Shown: positions 43,521-53,390 of the stretch, in pieces
Position numbering within the stretch: the first letter of the stretch is position 1
Layout of the letters: each line of letters begins with the position of its first letter
Origin: Calliopum simillimum
Lineage: Eukaryota > Arthropoda > Insecta > Diptera > Lauxaniidae
DNA length: 64,000 nucleotides
Direction: 5' to 3'
Assembly (NCBI GenBank): GCA_951812925.1
Contig: OX638371.1
Location: forward strand, 33,392,101 to 33,456,100
Notes under the pieces: model-generated
The model's database searches: none
What the model saw: the letters and a program-made list of their open reading frames with translations, nothing else
Told to the model about the DNA's origin: nothing
Translations under genes and position numbers: made by a program

Positions 43521-44669
43521 GTTTCCCGATGACCCGCAGCAGTTAATTGTTCTTGTCCCCAACCGCCCACATTCCCAGCAAAACAGTCGCTGTGGGTTGC
43601 GGCACTCGCGGCTCCAGTGGCCTTCTTCCCCGCATCGCCGACAGGCCGAATGCGGGTTTATTGGTGCTGATTGTGATGGCGGGGAGGGTTGCAGGCGGGC
43701 GTGATGGTCGTTTTGGGCCGCTGGTGGGCCTCGTGGTCCTGGGCTTCGCGACTGGTTCGACGGGAGTGAAAAACTTACTCGTGGCTGTGACCGGGCTTGA
43801 GGTCGCGGAGTTGAAGCTCTCTCGGGTTCCAGTCGTGGCAAGCTCTCAAGATCGTCGGCCAGTTCCATGAGGTCGCGTAGATCAGTAAAGTCGCGCCGAC
43901 GAATATACCACTGGTATTCAGGTAAAGAGTTACGGAATATGCGCTCGACTTTCTGTTCCTCCGTTAGGTTGGTGTGTCGCATTAAATTTTGTAGAGCCAG
44001 AACGAAATCCTTGAAACTTTCCCTGGGCTTCTGCATCCGACCACGCACCTCGTCATCCAATCGTTCGAAGAAGCGAGCCGGAAGGAAGAAAGTCAGGAAA
44101 TCGTGCCTGAACGCGTTCCACGAAGTCCAGTGCTTGTTGTTGTTCCTGTACCAGATCAGCGCCCTATCCCGTAGCACCTCGGGCATCGCTCGTGGCATGA
44201 ACTTCACGTCGATCGCATAGGCCTCGCACAGCTCTTCGACCCTTTCCATAAACTCTAACGGATCCTTGCTGCCATCAAACTTCAGACCCCACTTCCGCAC
44301 GTGCTCCATGGCGGCGGCGTAGTTAATTGTGGGTCCCTCTGGCTCGTGTGTGACTTGAAGCGTCGGCGGTACGTTGAGTCGCAGACCCGGTGGTGTCGCC
44401 GTTGGGAGTATATCGACCTGTCCCTTTTGTGCCTGTTCACTGCAGCTTGCCTCGTCTTTCTTTGCCGGGGTCGATGGTTTCTTGTGTTTCGCCTGTAGCT
44501 CCAGGAAGCGTTGTGAAAATTCCGCCTTCGCCTCGGATAAGGCTGCGGCAAACCGTCTCCTTAGGTCCTCCACCGAACCTGTCGCGTCAAACCCGAACTC
44601 GTTCGCGTATGCGATCAGATCCTCTTTCCGAAGAGAGTAGGCCCATCCAACGCTTAATGCGCCTTCCAT
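43455..44669 (-). CDS. Gypsy gag
   Basis: 404 aa from ATG 44669. The N-terminus (about 10-45) looks like a SAP-type helix pair. Residues about 135-270 match the retrotransposon Gag capsid fold (ALIWYRNN, FRHDFLTFFLP, FKDFVLALQNLM). A Pro/Ser/Arg linker follows. The first zinc knuckle CRRCGEEGHWSREC is normal. The second, CWECGRLGTRTINC, has Thr where His is expected. It forms the particle and packages RNA. Near the 3' end the sequence holds a frameshift signal into pol. Confidence 0.95.
   Translation of the reverse strand: MEGALSVGWAYSLRKEDLIAYANEFGFDATGSVEDLRRRFAAALSEAKAEFSQRFLELQAKHKKPSTPAKKDEASCSEQAQKGQVDILPTATPPGLRLNVPPTLQVTHEPEGPTINYAAAMEHVRKWGLKFDGSKDPLEFMERVEELCEAYAIDVKFMPRAMPEVLRDRALIWYRNNNKHWTSWNAFRHDFLTFFLPARFFERLDDEVRGRMQKPRESFKDFVLALQNLMRHTNLTEEQKVERIFRNSLPEYQWYIRRRDFTDLRDLMELADDLESLPRLEPERASTPRPQARSQPRVSFSLPSNQSRSPGPRGPPAAQNDHHARLQPSPPSQSAPINPHSACRRCGEEGHWSRECRNPQRLFCWECGRLGTRTINCCGSSGNSNGARQDRGVAGSYGTNPPQH
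43482..43527 (-). promoter_or_regulatory. -1 ribosomal frameshift signal, gag to pol
   Basis: The slippery heptamer G GGA AAC (43527-43521) is in phase with gag, and slipping back one base enters the pol frame exactly. After a 6-base spacer (AGCAAC) comes a two-part stem: GGAGC/GCTCC around CGCCA/TGGCG with a G-rich loop (43514-43482). Both parts of a classical -1 signal are present. Use of the signal is inferred. Confidence 0.8.
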
Positions 44670-44744
44670 TGTGGCCGATCAGAGACTCGCCCGCCTTTAC
44701 CGTGGTTGTAAATAGAAGCAGGTAACCCGTACGCACAAAACACC

Positions 44745-45060
44745 CGTTACTCGCTTAACTTAGCGAGTAAGTTGCGAACAAAACACGATGCAACTCGCTT
44801 AACTTAGCGAGAAAGTTTTACGGAAAGAAACTCGCCGCAACTTGCTTACCTCGGCGAGTAAATGGCAAAAATACACCTAAACTCGCTTAACTTAGCGACT
44901 ATGCGAATAAAACACGCCACAAGACTCTTGAATTAGCGGGTTAGTTGTGCGGGAACAAGACACTCTGAAACCCGTTTAACCCGGTGATTAGGCTGCACAA
45001 ATGAACCGAAACTCGCTTAACTTGGCGAGTATGCGAATAAAACACGCCGTAGCACTTCTC
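44745..45060 (-). repeat. Tandem repeats in the Gypsy leader
   Basis: About seven degenerate units of 40-48 bp centred on ACTCGCTTAACTTAGCGAGT, itself near-palindromic, followed by spacers such as ATGCGAATAAAACACGCC. They lie between the primer site and the gag ATG, so they are in the 5' untranslated RNA and proviral leader. Confidence 0.85.
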
Positions 45061-45408
45061 AACTTTCAACGTGGTTTTTTCCCTAGCCGGGTTTCGGATC
45101 ACGCACTGTATTTTTTTGTTATTATTTTTGCCTTATATCGTCTTGAAATTTTACCCTTGTCCTGACCCGCACTGTTTCATATATTTGGGTTTTTTTTTTT
45201 TACCCTTATTCCGGCCTTGCACTGTTTTCTTATTTGCTTTTACGACTTTGGTTCTTTTTTTTTTAGCACACGCACTTTTCCCGGTTTCCACACAATGTCC
45301 AGAATTTCCCCTCGTAATTTAATTTTTCCACGCACTGACTGTATATTTTTTTTTTTTAACAAGCACTTTTCACAGGTTTAGGCGAATGTCCAGCATTTGT
45401 ATTTTAAA

Positions 45409-45426
45409 GTCCCTTCTCGGGCGCCA
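45409..45426 (-). promoter_or_regulatory. Gypsy primer binding site, tRNA-Lys type
   Basis: Sense strand TGGCGCCCGAGAAGGGAC, one base inside the 5' LTR. It closely resembles the known tRNA-Lys primer site of lentiviruses (TGGCGCCCGAACAGGGAC). Confidence 0.75.
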
Positions 45427-45427
45427 T

Positions 45428-46355
45428 TGTAACGAACCTTTTTGTCAATATCCGGGGTATAGCCGTCGGTGCCCAGGGTTCGAATACAAATATTTATTCC
45501 CCACCGCCGAGCAAAACACTTTTCACACTTTGCACTGGTTTATTTTATTCTCTTTAATTCACTTTAGCCTGGAAACACTGTTAAAATACCTAGGATAAAC
45601 ACACTTAGGACTACGGGTGATGGATGGATGGTAAATGGATGAGATGAATATAGTGGGAGAATAGATCAACCAATCCAGGAGTCGTGCCACCACTGCCTCC
45701 CTGTGGACTTGTCGAGTCGCGACACCGCTGCCTCTGATTATCCCTTGGTAAACCGTACCTGTCCGTCTGATGGTCTCGCGAGAACCCGTGACACCACTAT
45801 TTTCTCGCGTCCGGTCTGGAAATTATTTCCGAAAGGTACAAGCTTACAGTCTCAGTCCAAGTCCACTGATACGTCTGTATCAGATTTTACTTGAAAATTG
45901 TCGTTTAGTCAACGGATGGTTGAAATATTCCCGGAACAGGTCTTACCTCGATGCCGGCTAAGTAACAAGAGAGCGATACCATCACCGGAACTTACATTCC
46001 ACCATTCCATTTACATCCACGATCAGCTGTTTCCTTTTCATCGACATCATTTGACAGTTGGCACTCACTGTTTTGGGACCAGGGTTGCTGCTGCACGCGA
46101 TAATTCTACAATTCTCGCACAACTGTTTACCAAACAGTTGCATGATTGTTTGGTGATCCCGTTTGATGCGATTGTCTTAAAACTATCTACTTACTAAAAA
46201 ATCCTTAGGTTTTTAAGTTAATTCTAGACTTATTTAACTAGAAATTCATTACTTATTTTAGCATTGATTAGTTCTTAAAATTATTAATACTTTAAATAAA
46301 AGTAATTATTGAAAAGATGTGGATACAAATGAGGCTTCCGATTTGTGTCCTCACA
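45428..46355 (-). repeat. 5' LTR of the Gypsy element
   Basis: 928 bp, matching 39179-40106. It holds the promoter. The edge is set by TG...CA and the ATTG duplication at 46356-46359. Confidence 0.95.
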
Positions 46356-46359
46356 ATTG

Positions 46360-46717
46360 TTTCTCCTTTTCTCTTATCTTCGACCTCGATGCGCCAACCT
46401 TTACCCTCACCCCACCCCCAAAATTTTTTTTCCAAACTCATTTTTTTTTCCAACCTCACAAAATTGTGGGGTGTTAACTATCAAAATCCAAAATTCGTGC
46501 ACTAAAACACCCCTATTCAGCATACGATTATATAGTAGAAGAAGAGATCTTCTTATGCTATTTTCCAATTTTCCTATTTATAGTATAACACTTACTTAAA
46601 GTCTAAAAAGTATGCAAATAACGTACATAATTGTAGTTGTTATCAAACCAGCACGCAATTCGCTGGATTTTTCTTTATAGAAACGATTTTGTATTTTAAA
46701 GTATATTAAACGTAAAC
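46360..46717. other. Interval between Gypsy and the DUF1091 gene
   Basis: Includes a pyrimidine-rich strand (CTCACCCCACCCCCAAAAT) near 46410. No gene recognised. It is the 3' flank of the DUF1091 gene. I see no AATAAA close to its stop. Confidence 0.35.
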
Positions 46718-47389
46718 TTACTCTATTCTTGAAAAATAAACATTAACTTCACCCTTAAAATCATAATTTATAGCAGCTTTTATTTTGATCAAATAATCAC
46801 CAGTTGGCAGTGGAATGATATTAAAAAATTCTGTACGTAGAATCATATCATTTATGATAATGTTTTTCTATAAAAGATGAAAAATTAATTTTAACAGTTA
46901 CACATATAAATGATTAATGACCAAAATTTTACATACAGTTATAGGACAGCTCTTATCCATATTCGAATATTTTTCGATTTCATTAAGAAAATGTTCAACC
47001 AGTGGATTGCTTTTGCGTTTTCTCAAAAAAACACAATAATCTAAGGTATAATTGTATAAAAATGGTCGATATCCATTAGCCTTTTTCAATATCGAAAAAT
47101 TTACCTAGATAATAAATGGAAAAAAAAAAATATCTATTCTTTATATTATGCAAACAAAAATGGTTCAACTTACGGTAATATTTGACATAGGTAGTTGGAA
47201 AAATTCAAGATGAACACTCATGGAGATTACATTACGACGTAGTACTTTAAGATGACATTTTGTCCAAGTGGCCACAGTGTTATTATACGTACCGTACATT
47301 TCACATTTTACATTTGTAAATCGGACAATACTAGCTTTTTCTAAGTGGCTGAGATAAAATAAAAGCCATAAAGCAATTTTAACGTGCAT
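46718..47389 (-). CDS. DUF1091 family secreted protein, three exons
   Basis: Exon 1 47389-47174 (72 codons), exon 2 47104-46937 (56), exon 3 46867-46718 (49 plus TAA), joined in phase 0. Introns run GTAAGT...CTAG (69 bp) and GTATGT...ATAG (69 bp). The 177-aa product has a signal peptide-like start (MHVKIALWLLFYLSHLEKAS), then VRFTNVKCE, LKVLRRN, NGYRPFLYNYTLDYC, SNPLVEHF and PLPTGDYLI. This is the pattern of the DUF1091 family, a large fly group of about 180-aa proteins with pairs of conserved Cys. Some relatives are linked to chemosensation, but the role here is unknown. It is the only host gene I can support and is sandwiched between transposons. Confidence 0.88.
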
Positions 47390-47694
47390 TCTTTACAACT
47401 GCTAATGAACGTTTTAATAAACAGACACGATTTTTTATTCGGTAAACTAAATGTAAAATTTGTACATAATTTGGCTATTATTTTCGAGCCGTAATTAAAA
47501 TTTCATTAAAACATTGATTTAATTTTAATTGGAATGTAACTCTATGTAGATCATTGCTGTGCTAGCTATGATATTCCTAGATATGCGAAGGGGTTAAACG
47601 ACATTTGTTTACTAAACGAGAGAATGGGCTAAGTTCAGTTTAGCGACAATCAATTTTATTATTTTTAGTTTATTTTTCTCAGTGTCTCAGTTTC
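47390..47694. promoter_or_regulatory. Upstream region of the DUF1091 gene
   Basis: Just before the ATG the minus strand has TTTATTAAA and, about 20 bases on, GCAGTTG, loosely like a TATA box and fly initiator. The sequence is otherwise AT-rich. Promoter assignment is weak. Confidence 0.3.
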
Positions 47695-49400
47695 CCTGCT
47701 CGGTCAACAATCTAATCGTATTATTTTAGTCGATGTTTTTATTCATAGCTGTTTTTTGTGATGAAATTCATATATTTTCACCTCCAATGTTCATGCTATC
47801 AAAATGATAAATAAACCGATGAGAATAATAAAAAGAAAAAACTCGGAAAGCATCGAATGGTATAGAAAGATATCAAAAACTCAAATTTTTTTTTTGGTGA
47901 AATAGAATGCCCTAAAATAAATAGATGGGATATACCACGCACCCAAAATATTTCGTCTTTTGTATGGCGGCTGAAATATCTTATCTTCAAAGGATCATAA
48001 CTTGGAAAATAAGAATCCTATTTGAAAATCTGAAAAGATATTTGGATAAGGAAGAGTTTTACTATTCGATGCTATTAATAAAAAAAAATTTTACCTTTTC
48101 TTGTAGCTACGCTGTATGATTGAACACAGCGTTTTCTTCAACTTCAAGCAAGGATATTTCAAAATCCTGCAGGTATAATGACAGTTCTACTGATGAAGAC
48201 GGATTCAGCGTCAAAAAGTACATAAGACTGCATATAAGAATTCCATTTTTTTTTGTGCCAAAATTTTTATTTTGATAAAAAAATGGGCGGGGCATAGCCT
48301 TCTTTTTGTAATGCTTTCGATACTCCTGATCCAGATCCGCATACCAAATTTCATCAAAATATGTTGTATCATTTGCGAGCAATAGCATTTAATGCGTTTT
48401 ACTTGTATGGGAGGTTCCACGCGCACTTTCGATATTTTGCCTACTTTCAGATCTTAGGTGCCTAATAGCAAGTAGACTCCCTACAGTTAAATTCAGAAAG
48501 ATTGCTTTAGTAGTTTTCTTTTTATAGCGCATTATATATTTGTGGGCGGTGCCACGCACTTCAACGAGTTTTTCCATTATAACGGTATATAACATATTAA
48601 TACTTGTTTGTAGACGTAACAGCTCCTAAATTTTCATCAAAATTGTTGGAGTCGTTTTCGAGTAATATTGAATCAAAATTTTCAAGGGCTAAAAAGTGGG
48701 CATGGCACTTATTCGATCCTACCCATTTTTCGTTTGTTACAAGGTACTATTGAGCAGTACCCACGTACCAAATTTCATTAAAATACCTTGTAAAATTTGC
48801 GAGAAATATCAATTAACGTATTTTGCTTGTATAGGAGGTTCCACGCGCAACGGCAATATTTTGCCCACTTTCAGATCAGAGATGCTTTATAGCAAGTAGG
48901 CTCCCCACAGTAAATTTTAGAATGATTACTTCACCAGTTTTCTTTTCATACCGTATTATATTTTTGTGGGCGGTGCCACTTCCTTCACAGAGTTTTCCCA
49001 TTATAACGGTATATAACATATTAATACTTGTTTGTGGACGTAACAGCTCCTAAATTTTCATCAAAATTGTTGGAGTCGTTTTGGAGTAATATTGAATCAA
49101 AATTTTCAAGGGCTAAAAAGTGGGCATGGCACTTCTTCGATTCCGCCCACTTTTTGTCTGTTACAAGGTATTACTAAGCCGTACCCGCTCACCAAATTTC
49201 ATTCAAATACCTTGTATGGCTTGCGAGTTATGACTATATCAAATTTAAAATTTAATGCGATGCCACGCCTTCTGGTGAGCATTTATAAAGTTTAAACCTA
49301 GCTCATTTTTCATTGTATGCTAAAATCTAACTTTCTCCGAAGTTTCATTAAAATCGCTGCAGCCGTTTTCGAGAAAAAGTTTTGCTCGTTCCAAACATAC
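47695..49400 (+). repeat. CTCGGTCAACAATCTAATC dispersed repeat, copy 2, with internal 420-bp units
   Basis: The first 900 bp match 38195-39178. From about 48270 a unit of about 420 bp recurs: GCTAAAAAGTGGGCATGGCA at 48690 and 49110, GTGGGCGGTGCCAC at 48542 and 48966. It ends near 49390 at CATACATAAGTACATAGGTA. No coding content. A related piece is near 58330-58600. Confidence 0.75.
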
Positions 49401-51562
49401 TTACATACATAAGTACATAGGTACATAAGTACATTAGTCCATACAATTTTATCTCGTATAAGAAGAGAAGATATAAGATGAGAAGATATTTTGATTTTTT
49501 TGCATTTTCTTAAATTTTCATATCATATTGAATAGAATGCCTTCACGATCATTGGAAAAGTCCAAAACTTTTTGAAATTGTAAGATTAAAATCCAGTAAG
49601 TAGACTTTGCACAACCCGAATAATTCAATATATTCTAGAAATATGGCTAAAAATAAGTTATACAAGTCTTCCCGATTTTCTGGATCTGGTCGAATTTTAT
49701 TCTATTCGATTTTTGAATTTTTCTATGACTCTGTAAAAAAATTAAAATATTGTTGTGAAGAAGAGGTGCATATATCACAAGTAAGGACATTTTTCTGGGT
49801 TAATTTGTTCTAAGAAAATATTCCTGGTGTGATTTTGCAATGATTTGGAATAACAAGTTTTTTACAGACTCAATATTCCCCTGTTTTAGGGGTAATTTTT
49901 GTACCTTTTTTAAAAGAAAAAGTTCAAAATTACCCATTTGTGGGAGATGTAGAGAGTTAAAGTTTTATACAAACATATTTTTCGTTATATCGTGCATAAG
50001 TCTTCAAAACTCGTGACATACTTCTTCAACAAAAGAATATTTTTATTTTTTGTACAGTGTACAACTTAAAAAATCAATTAAAAAAAATTCGACCTGATCG
50101 AGAAAATCGGGAAGTCACGTTAAAATTTGTTTCAGCCATATTTTCAGAGTATATATTGGATTTTTTCAGTTGTGCAACCAAAAGATGAATTTTGTCGGAC
50201 GGTGCACATAATACGTGGAAGTTTTAGAGATAATTGTACAGGCTCAAACCCAAGTACGACATAAAAGCAATAAATACAACGAGAAGCCAAAGAAAAATGT
50301 TGCCAACTTAGGGAAAATCAAATGTATTTGGATGTGGGGGCCGAAACTAGTAAAAGAGTATGTTTTCACATAATTTGTGCATGTAAATTCTAAGACATTA
50401 TCATGAATTCTGGCGAACGTTTCACTTTTTTTGCAATTAATATTTAAACTGAAATGGCAGCGATGAGAAAGTCACTACCCCGTGAATAAGCTCGTAAGCA
50501 TGTAAATTGTGGAAATAATTTTTTAATTTAATTTTTAATTTAATTTTCACTTTAACGAGCCATAATGATATACTTGGTTATGTGTCGTTAGATATTTGTA
50601 CCTATGCGAAAAAGTTATTACATTTTATGAGCACAGAAAATATTAATATAACTACCAAGGTTCGTATAAAGGGACTCTTACAAAATTTTCGTTATCCCAA
50701 TGAGGGTTGATGCTTGTTAATAACAAAATTTTAATACGTTTTTACTTTCGTGTGGTAAATTTTTAAATGCTTTTTAATTTTTACAACGCTGAAAACATTT
50801 AGTTGTTTGTTGGTGTTGTTGCAGCTACTTTGCATGCATTCCTGCGCATTTAGTTGCTGGTTACTCGATTGCCACGCATGCGCAGCTGCATTTTGGCGGA
50901 ACTAATTTTTTGTTTTTTTTTTTTTGTAGCAGCAGCAAATCCGCATTAACTTGTAAGTTGTGTGGACAATAACAACAATAATCTTTTGTTGTTGTTCAGT
51001 TGTTATTGTTAGCGTAACTATCCAATCTGTTTTGAATTCTTGCAACATGACTGCTGCAACGGCCACGATGAAAACTTGACACTTCAATGTTCATGCGGTG
51101 TTAAGTCATGCCGTCGCTGACATTTAGCGGCATTGTTGCACCTGCGGTTTGTTTTTGACTTCATGCTTTGATTCTCATTTTGAAAATGGGCTTAAAATTT
51201 TAGTTTTTCAGTATTTTCTCGCCGCATCACCATTGTTCGGCTCGAATATGTGCACATATTATCGAGGTGTGGAATTGCTTTAATGATTTCACTTTAATGA
51301 TTGTGAAGTTTAGTCTCAAGTTTGTTCTGTACTCAAAAGAATTGTTAGCCTAAGCCATATATTTAAGCCTTACCATACTTCTTGCTAAGCACTACATGAA
51401 CCCTCACAACAGTACGGCATGCTGTAAGAGTTACCAGGTGGCTTCAAATAAGACAAAACGGTTAACTTCTGTTAAACTGTAAGTGATATTATGATATTAA
51501 TATCCTGGAATTTAATAAGGAAAAAATTTTAAATTAAATGTTTTTCACTTTCCTATTTAAGT
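49401..51562. other. Mostly single-copy interval
   Basis: No gene supported. 50800-51130 is less AT-rich with TTGTTGTTG and CACGCATGCGCAGCTGCA, like fly intergenic or intronic DNA. A short segment at 49870-49910 is shared with 38045-38090. Confidence 0.35.
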
Positions 51563-52208
51563 ATTACCTATTGCCTATTACTTATTGCTTATTACTAATT
51601 ACTTATTACCTATTACTTGTTACAAATTGCTTATTACTAATTACTCTTTACTAAATACTCATTACTGATTGCTAATTACTTATTAGTTATAACTTATTGC
51701 TTATTTCTTATTACTACTTACTTGTTACTTATTGCTTATTCCTCATTACTTATTGCTTATAACTTATTGCTTATTACTACTTACTTATTACTTGTTGCTT
51801 ATTGCTTATTCCTCGTTACAAATTACTTTTTACTTATTACTTATTGCTTATTGCTTATTACTTATTACTTATTACTTATTACTTATTACTTATTACTTAT
51901 TACTTATTACTTATTACTTATTACTTATTACTTATTACTTATTACTTATTACTTATTACTTATTACTTATTACTTATTACTTATTACTTATTACTTATTA
52001 CTTATTACTTATTACTTATTACTTATTACTTATTAGTTATTACTTATTGCTTACTACTTATTACTTTTTGCTTATTGCTTATTACTTATAACTTATTGCT
52101 TATTACTTATTACTTATTACTTATTACTTATTACTTATTACTTATTACTTATTACTTATTACTTATTACTTATTACTTATTACTTATTACTTATTACTTA
52201 TTACTTAT
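51563..52208. repeat. (ATTACTT)n microsatellite, left block
   Basis: Seven-base repeat, degenerate from 51563 to about 51840 and nearly pure to 52208. Long Leu/Ile/Thr/Tyr-rich frames here are products of the repeat, not genes. The hammerhead array follows directly. Confidence 0.95.
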
Positions 52209-52326
52209 TTTATTTAATTGAACTTTTAGTCATATATTTGCAAAGATCGATTTACATATAAATCTATCAATGCATTTTTCTAACACATAATTATGACAAA
52301 TCAAGGAACGGATTAAAAACACGGCT

Positions 52327-52373
52327 ATAGTGACATATGTTTCGTCTTTCGCCACAAAGACTCATCAGACTAT
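52327..52373 (-). ncRNA. Type I hammerhead ribozyme, copy 1
   Basis: Minus strand. Stem I ATAGT/ACTAT (5 bp), core CTGATGA, stem II GTCTTT/AAAGAC (6 bp, loop GTGGCG), core GAA, then stem III ACATATGT (A-U and C-G with an ATAT loop) and C as the cleavage base. All invariant positions (CUGAUGA, GAA, A15.1-U16.1, H17) are met. Predicted cut between 52332 and 52331. The tiny stem III is like that of hammerheads in animal repeats, which often act as dimers. Confidence 0.9.
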
Positions 52374-52460
52374 TTTTGTTGTAATTATAATTATATTTAT
52401 TTTACTAAATTAATTATAATTGAAAAATTGCAAGTTTGAAAACTTTTTGTGTTTTTGGTC

Positions 52461-52529
52461 TGGGCGGGAGACGAACCAAGGATCTCCAGGTTGGTAGCAG
52501 AAGTCGTTACCACTGCACCAGCCTTGCCC
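52461..52529 (-). ncRNA. tRNA-like head, copy 1
   Basis: 69 bases on the minus strand, tRNA length. The ends GGGC/GCCC pair like an acceptor stem. A-box TGGTGCAGTGGTAACG and B-box GGTTCGTCTCC (52467-52477) have normal spacing. It could act as an internal pol III promoter. It lies about 90 bases upstream of the hammerhead. Confidence 0.65.
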
Positions 52530-52740
52530 GGCTGCGAAGCCGTCTTTTTGCCAGTTTTATTTGTGTGTTAATACGTATTGATATATCATAATTGTTGTTT
52601 TTTGTGTTATTTATTGATATTTGGTATAGTTGTTCCTTTGGAACAAATTCAATACCGATTGCAGGTGTTTCCACCTTATCAGGGCGTGTTCTCCCAAATA
52701 ACTTTAAGAATTTTTTTTTAAGTGTGTTACTTAATGACAT
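52507..52740 (-). CDS. 77-codon ORF of the hammerhead unit
   Basis: Starts at ATG 52740 and ends in the tRNA-like head. It begins MSLSNTLKKKFLKLFGRTRP, has a middle part with KVETPAIGIEFVPKEQLYQI, and a basic C-terminus (KRRLRSRAR). The inverted copy keeps the start (MSLSNTLKKFLKL at 53352) before running into the microsatellite. No family recognised. It might be a real small basic protein or a chance frame. Confidence 0.35.
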   Translation of the reverse strand: MSLSNTLKKKFLKLFGRTRPDKVETPAIGIEFVPKEQLYQISINNTKNNNYDISIRINTQIKLAKRRLRSRARLVQW

Positions 52741-52876
52741 TTTATGTTGAAAAATGATTTTATTTAATTGAACTTTTAGTCATATATTTGCAAAGATCGA
52801 TTTACATATAAATCTATCAATGCATTTTTCTAACACATAATTATGACAAATCAAGGAACGGATTAAAAACACGGCT

Positions 52877-52923
52877 ATAGTGACATATGTTTCGTCTTTC
52901 GCCACAAAGACTCATCAGACTAT
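52877..52923 (-). ncRNA. Type I hammerhead ribozyme, copy 2
   Basis: Sequence identical by eye to copy 1. Predicted cut between 52882 and 52881. With copy 1 it would release a 550-nt monomer from a minus-strand transcript. Confidence 0.9.
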
Positions 52924-53010
52924 TTTTGTTGTAATTATAATTATATTTATTTTACTAAATTAATTATAATTGAAAAATTGCAAGTTTGAAAACTTTTTGT
53001 GTTTTTGGTC

Positions 53011-53079
53011 TGGGCGGGAGACGAACCAAGGATCTCCAGGTTGGTAGCAGAAGTCGTTACCACTGCACCAGCCTTGCCC
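53011..53079 (-). ncRNA. tRNA-like head, copy 2
   Basis: Same as 52461-52529, with B-box at 53017-53027. Directly beyond it (about 53091) the array flips into the inverted copy. Confidence 0.65.
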
Positions 53080-53165
53080 GGCTGCGAAGCAAAAAGTTTT
53101 CAAACTTGCAATTTTTCAATTATAATTAATTTAGTAAAATAAATATAATTATAATTACAACAAAA

Positions 53166-53212
53166 ATAGTCTGATGAGTCTTTGTGGCGAAAGACGAAAC
53201 TTATGTCACTAT
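53166..53212 (+). ncRNA. Type I hammerhead ribozyme, inverted copy 3
   Basis: Plus strand, same design. Stem III reads ACTTATGT, one base different from the other copies, keeping the A-U and C-G pairs. All core bases are intact. The cleavage base is C at 53207. This copy has no tRNA-like head because the inversion starts downstream of it. Confidence 0.88.
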
Positions 53213-53390
53213 AGCCGTGTTTTTAATCCGTTCCTTGATTTGTCATAATTATGTGTTAGAAAAAATGCATTGATAGATTTATATGTAAATCGATCTTTGC
53301 AAAAATATATGACTAAAAGTTCAATTAAATAAAATCATTTTTCAACATAAAATGTCATTAAGTAACACACTTAAAAAATTCTTAAAGTTA

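Larger units (their letters stand above)
39179..46355 (-). mobile_element. Complete Ty3/Gypsy retrotransposon
   Basis: 7177 bp. LTRs of 928 bp (39179-40106, 45428-46355) look identical by eye, start TGTAACG and end TCCTCACA. The target duplication is ATTG (39175-39178, 46356-46359). The primer site resembles that for tRNA-Lys and there is a purine tract. gag and pol are joined by a -1 frameshift and there is no env. Much more GC-rich than its surroundings. An Osvaldo-like clade is a guess from the Lys primer and long LTRs. Recent and possibly active. Confidence 0.96.
52209..53390. mobile_element. tRNA-like/hammerhead ribozyme array
   Basis: Two head-to-tail minus-strand units of 550 bp (distance between ribozymes 52327 and 52877), the upstream one incomplete, followed from about 53091 by an inverted plus-strand copy. 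Shared parts look identical by eye. In transcription order a unit has a 120-base leader, a 77-codon ORF, a tRNA-like head, an AT-rich stretch and a hammerhead. It lies inside the ATTACTT microsatellite, which continues in the same orientation on both sides. It resembles hammerhead-bearing SINEs or retrozymes; class inferred. Confidence 0.75.

Noticed and set aside
48180..48225. CTGATGA followed by GACG...CGTC, a possible hammerhead
   Set aside because: The required GAA after stem II and the cleavage triplet are missing (AAAAAG instead). The copy near 38670 also lacks them.
51722..52221. Long Leu/Ile/Thr/Tyr frames of 104-139 codons
   Set aside because: Direct products of the 7-bp ATTACTT repeat, open in all three frames; not coding.
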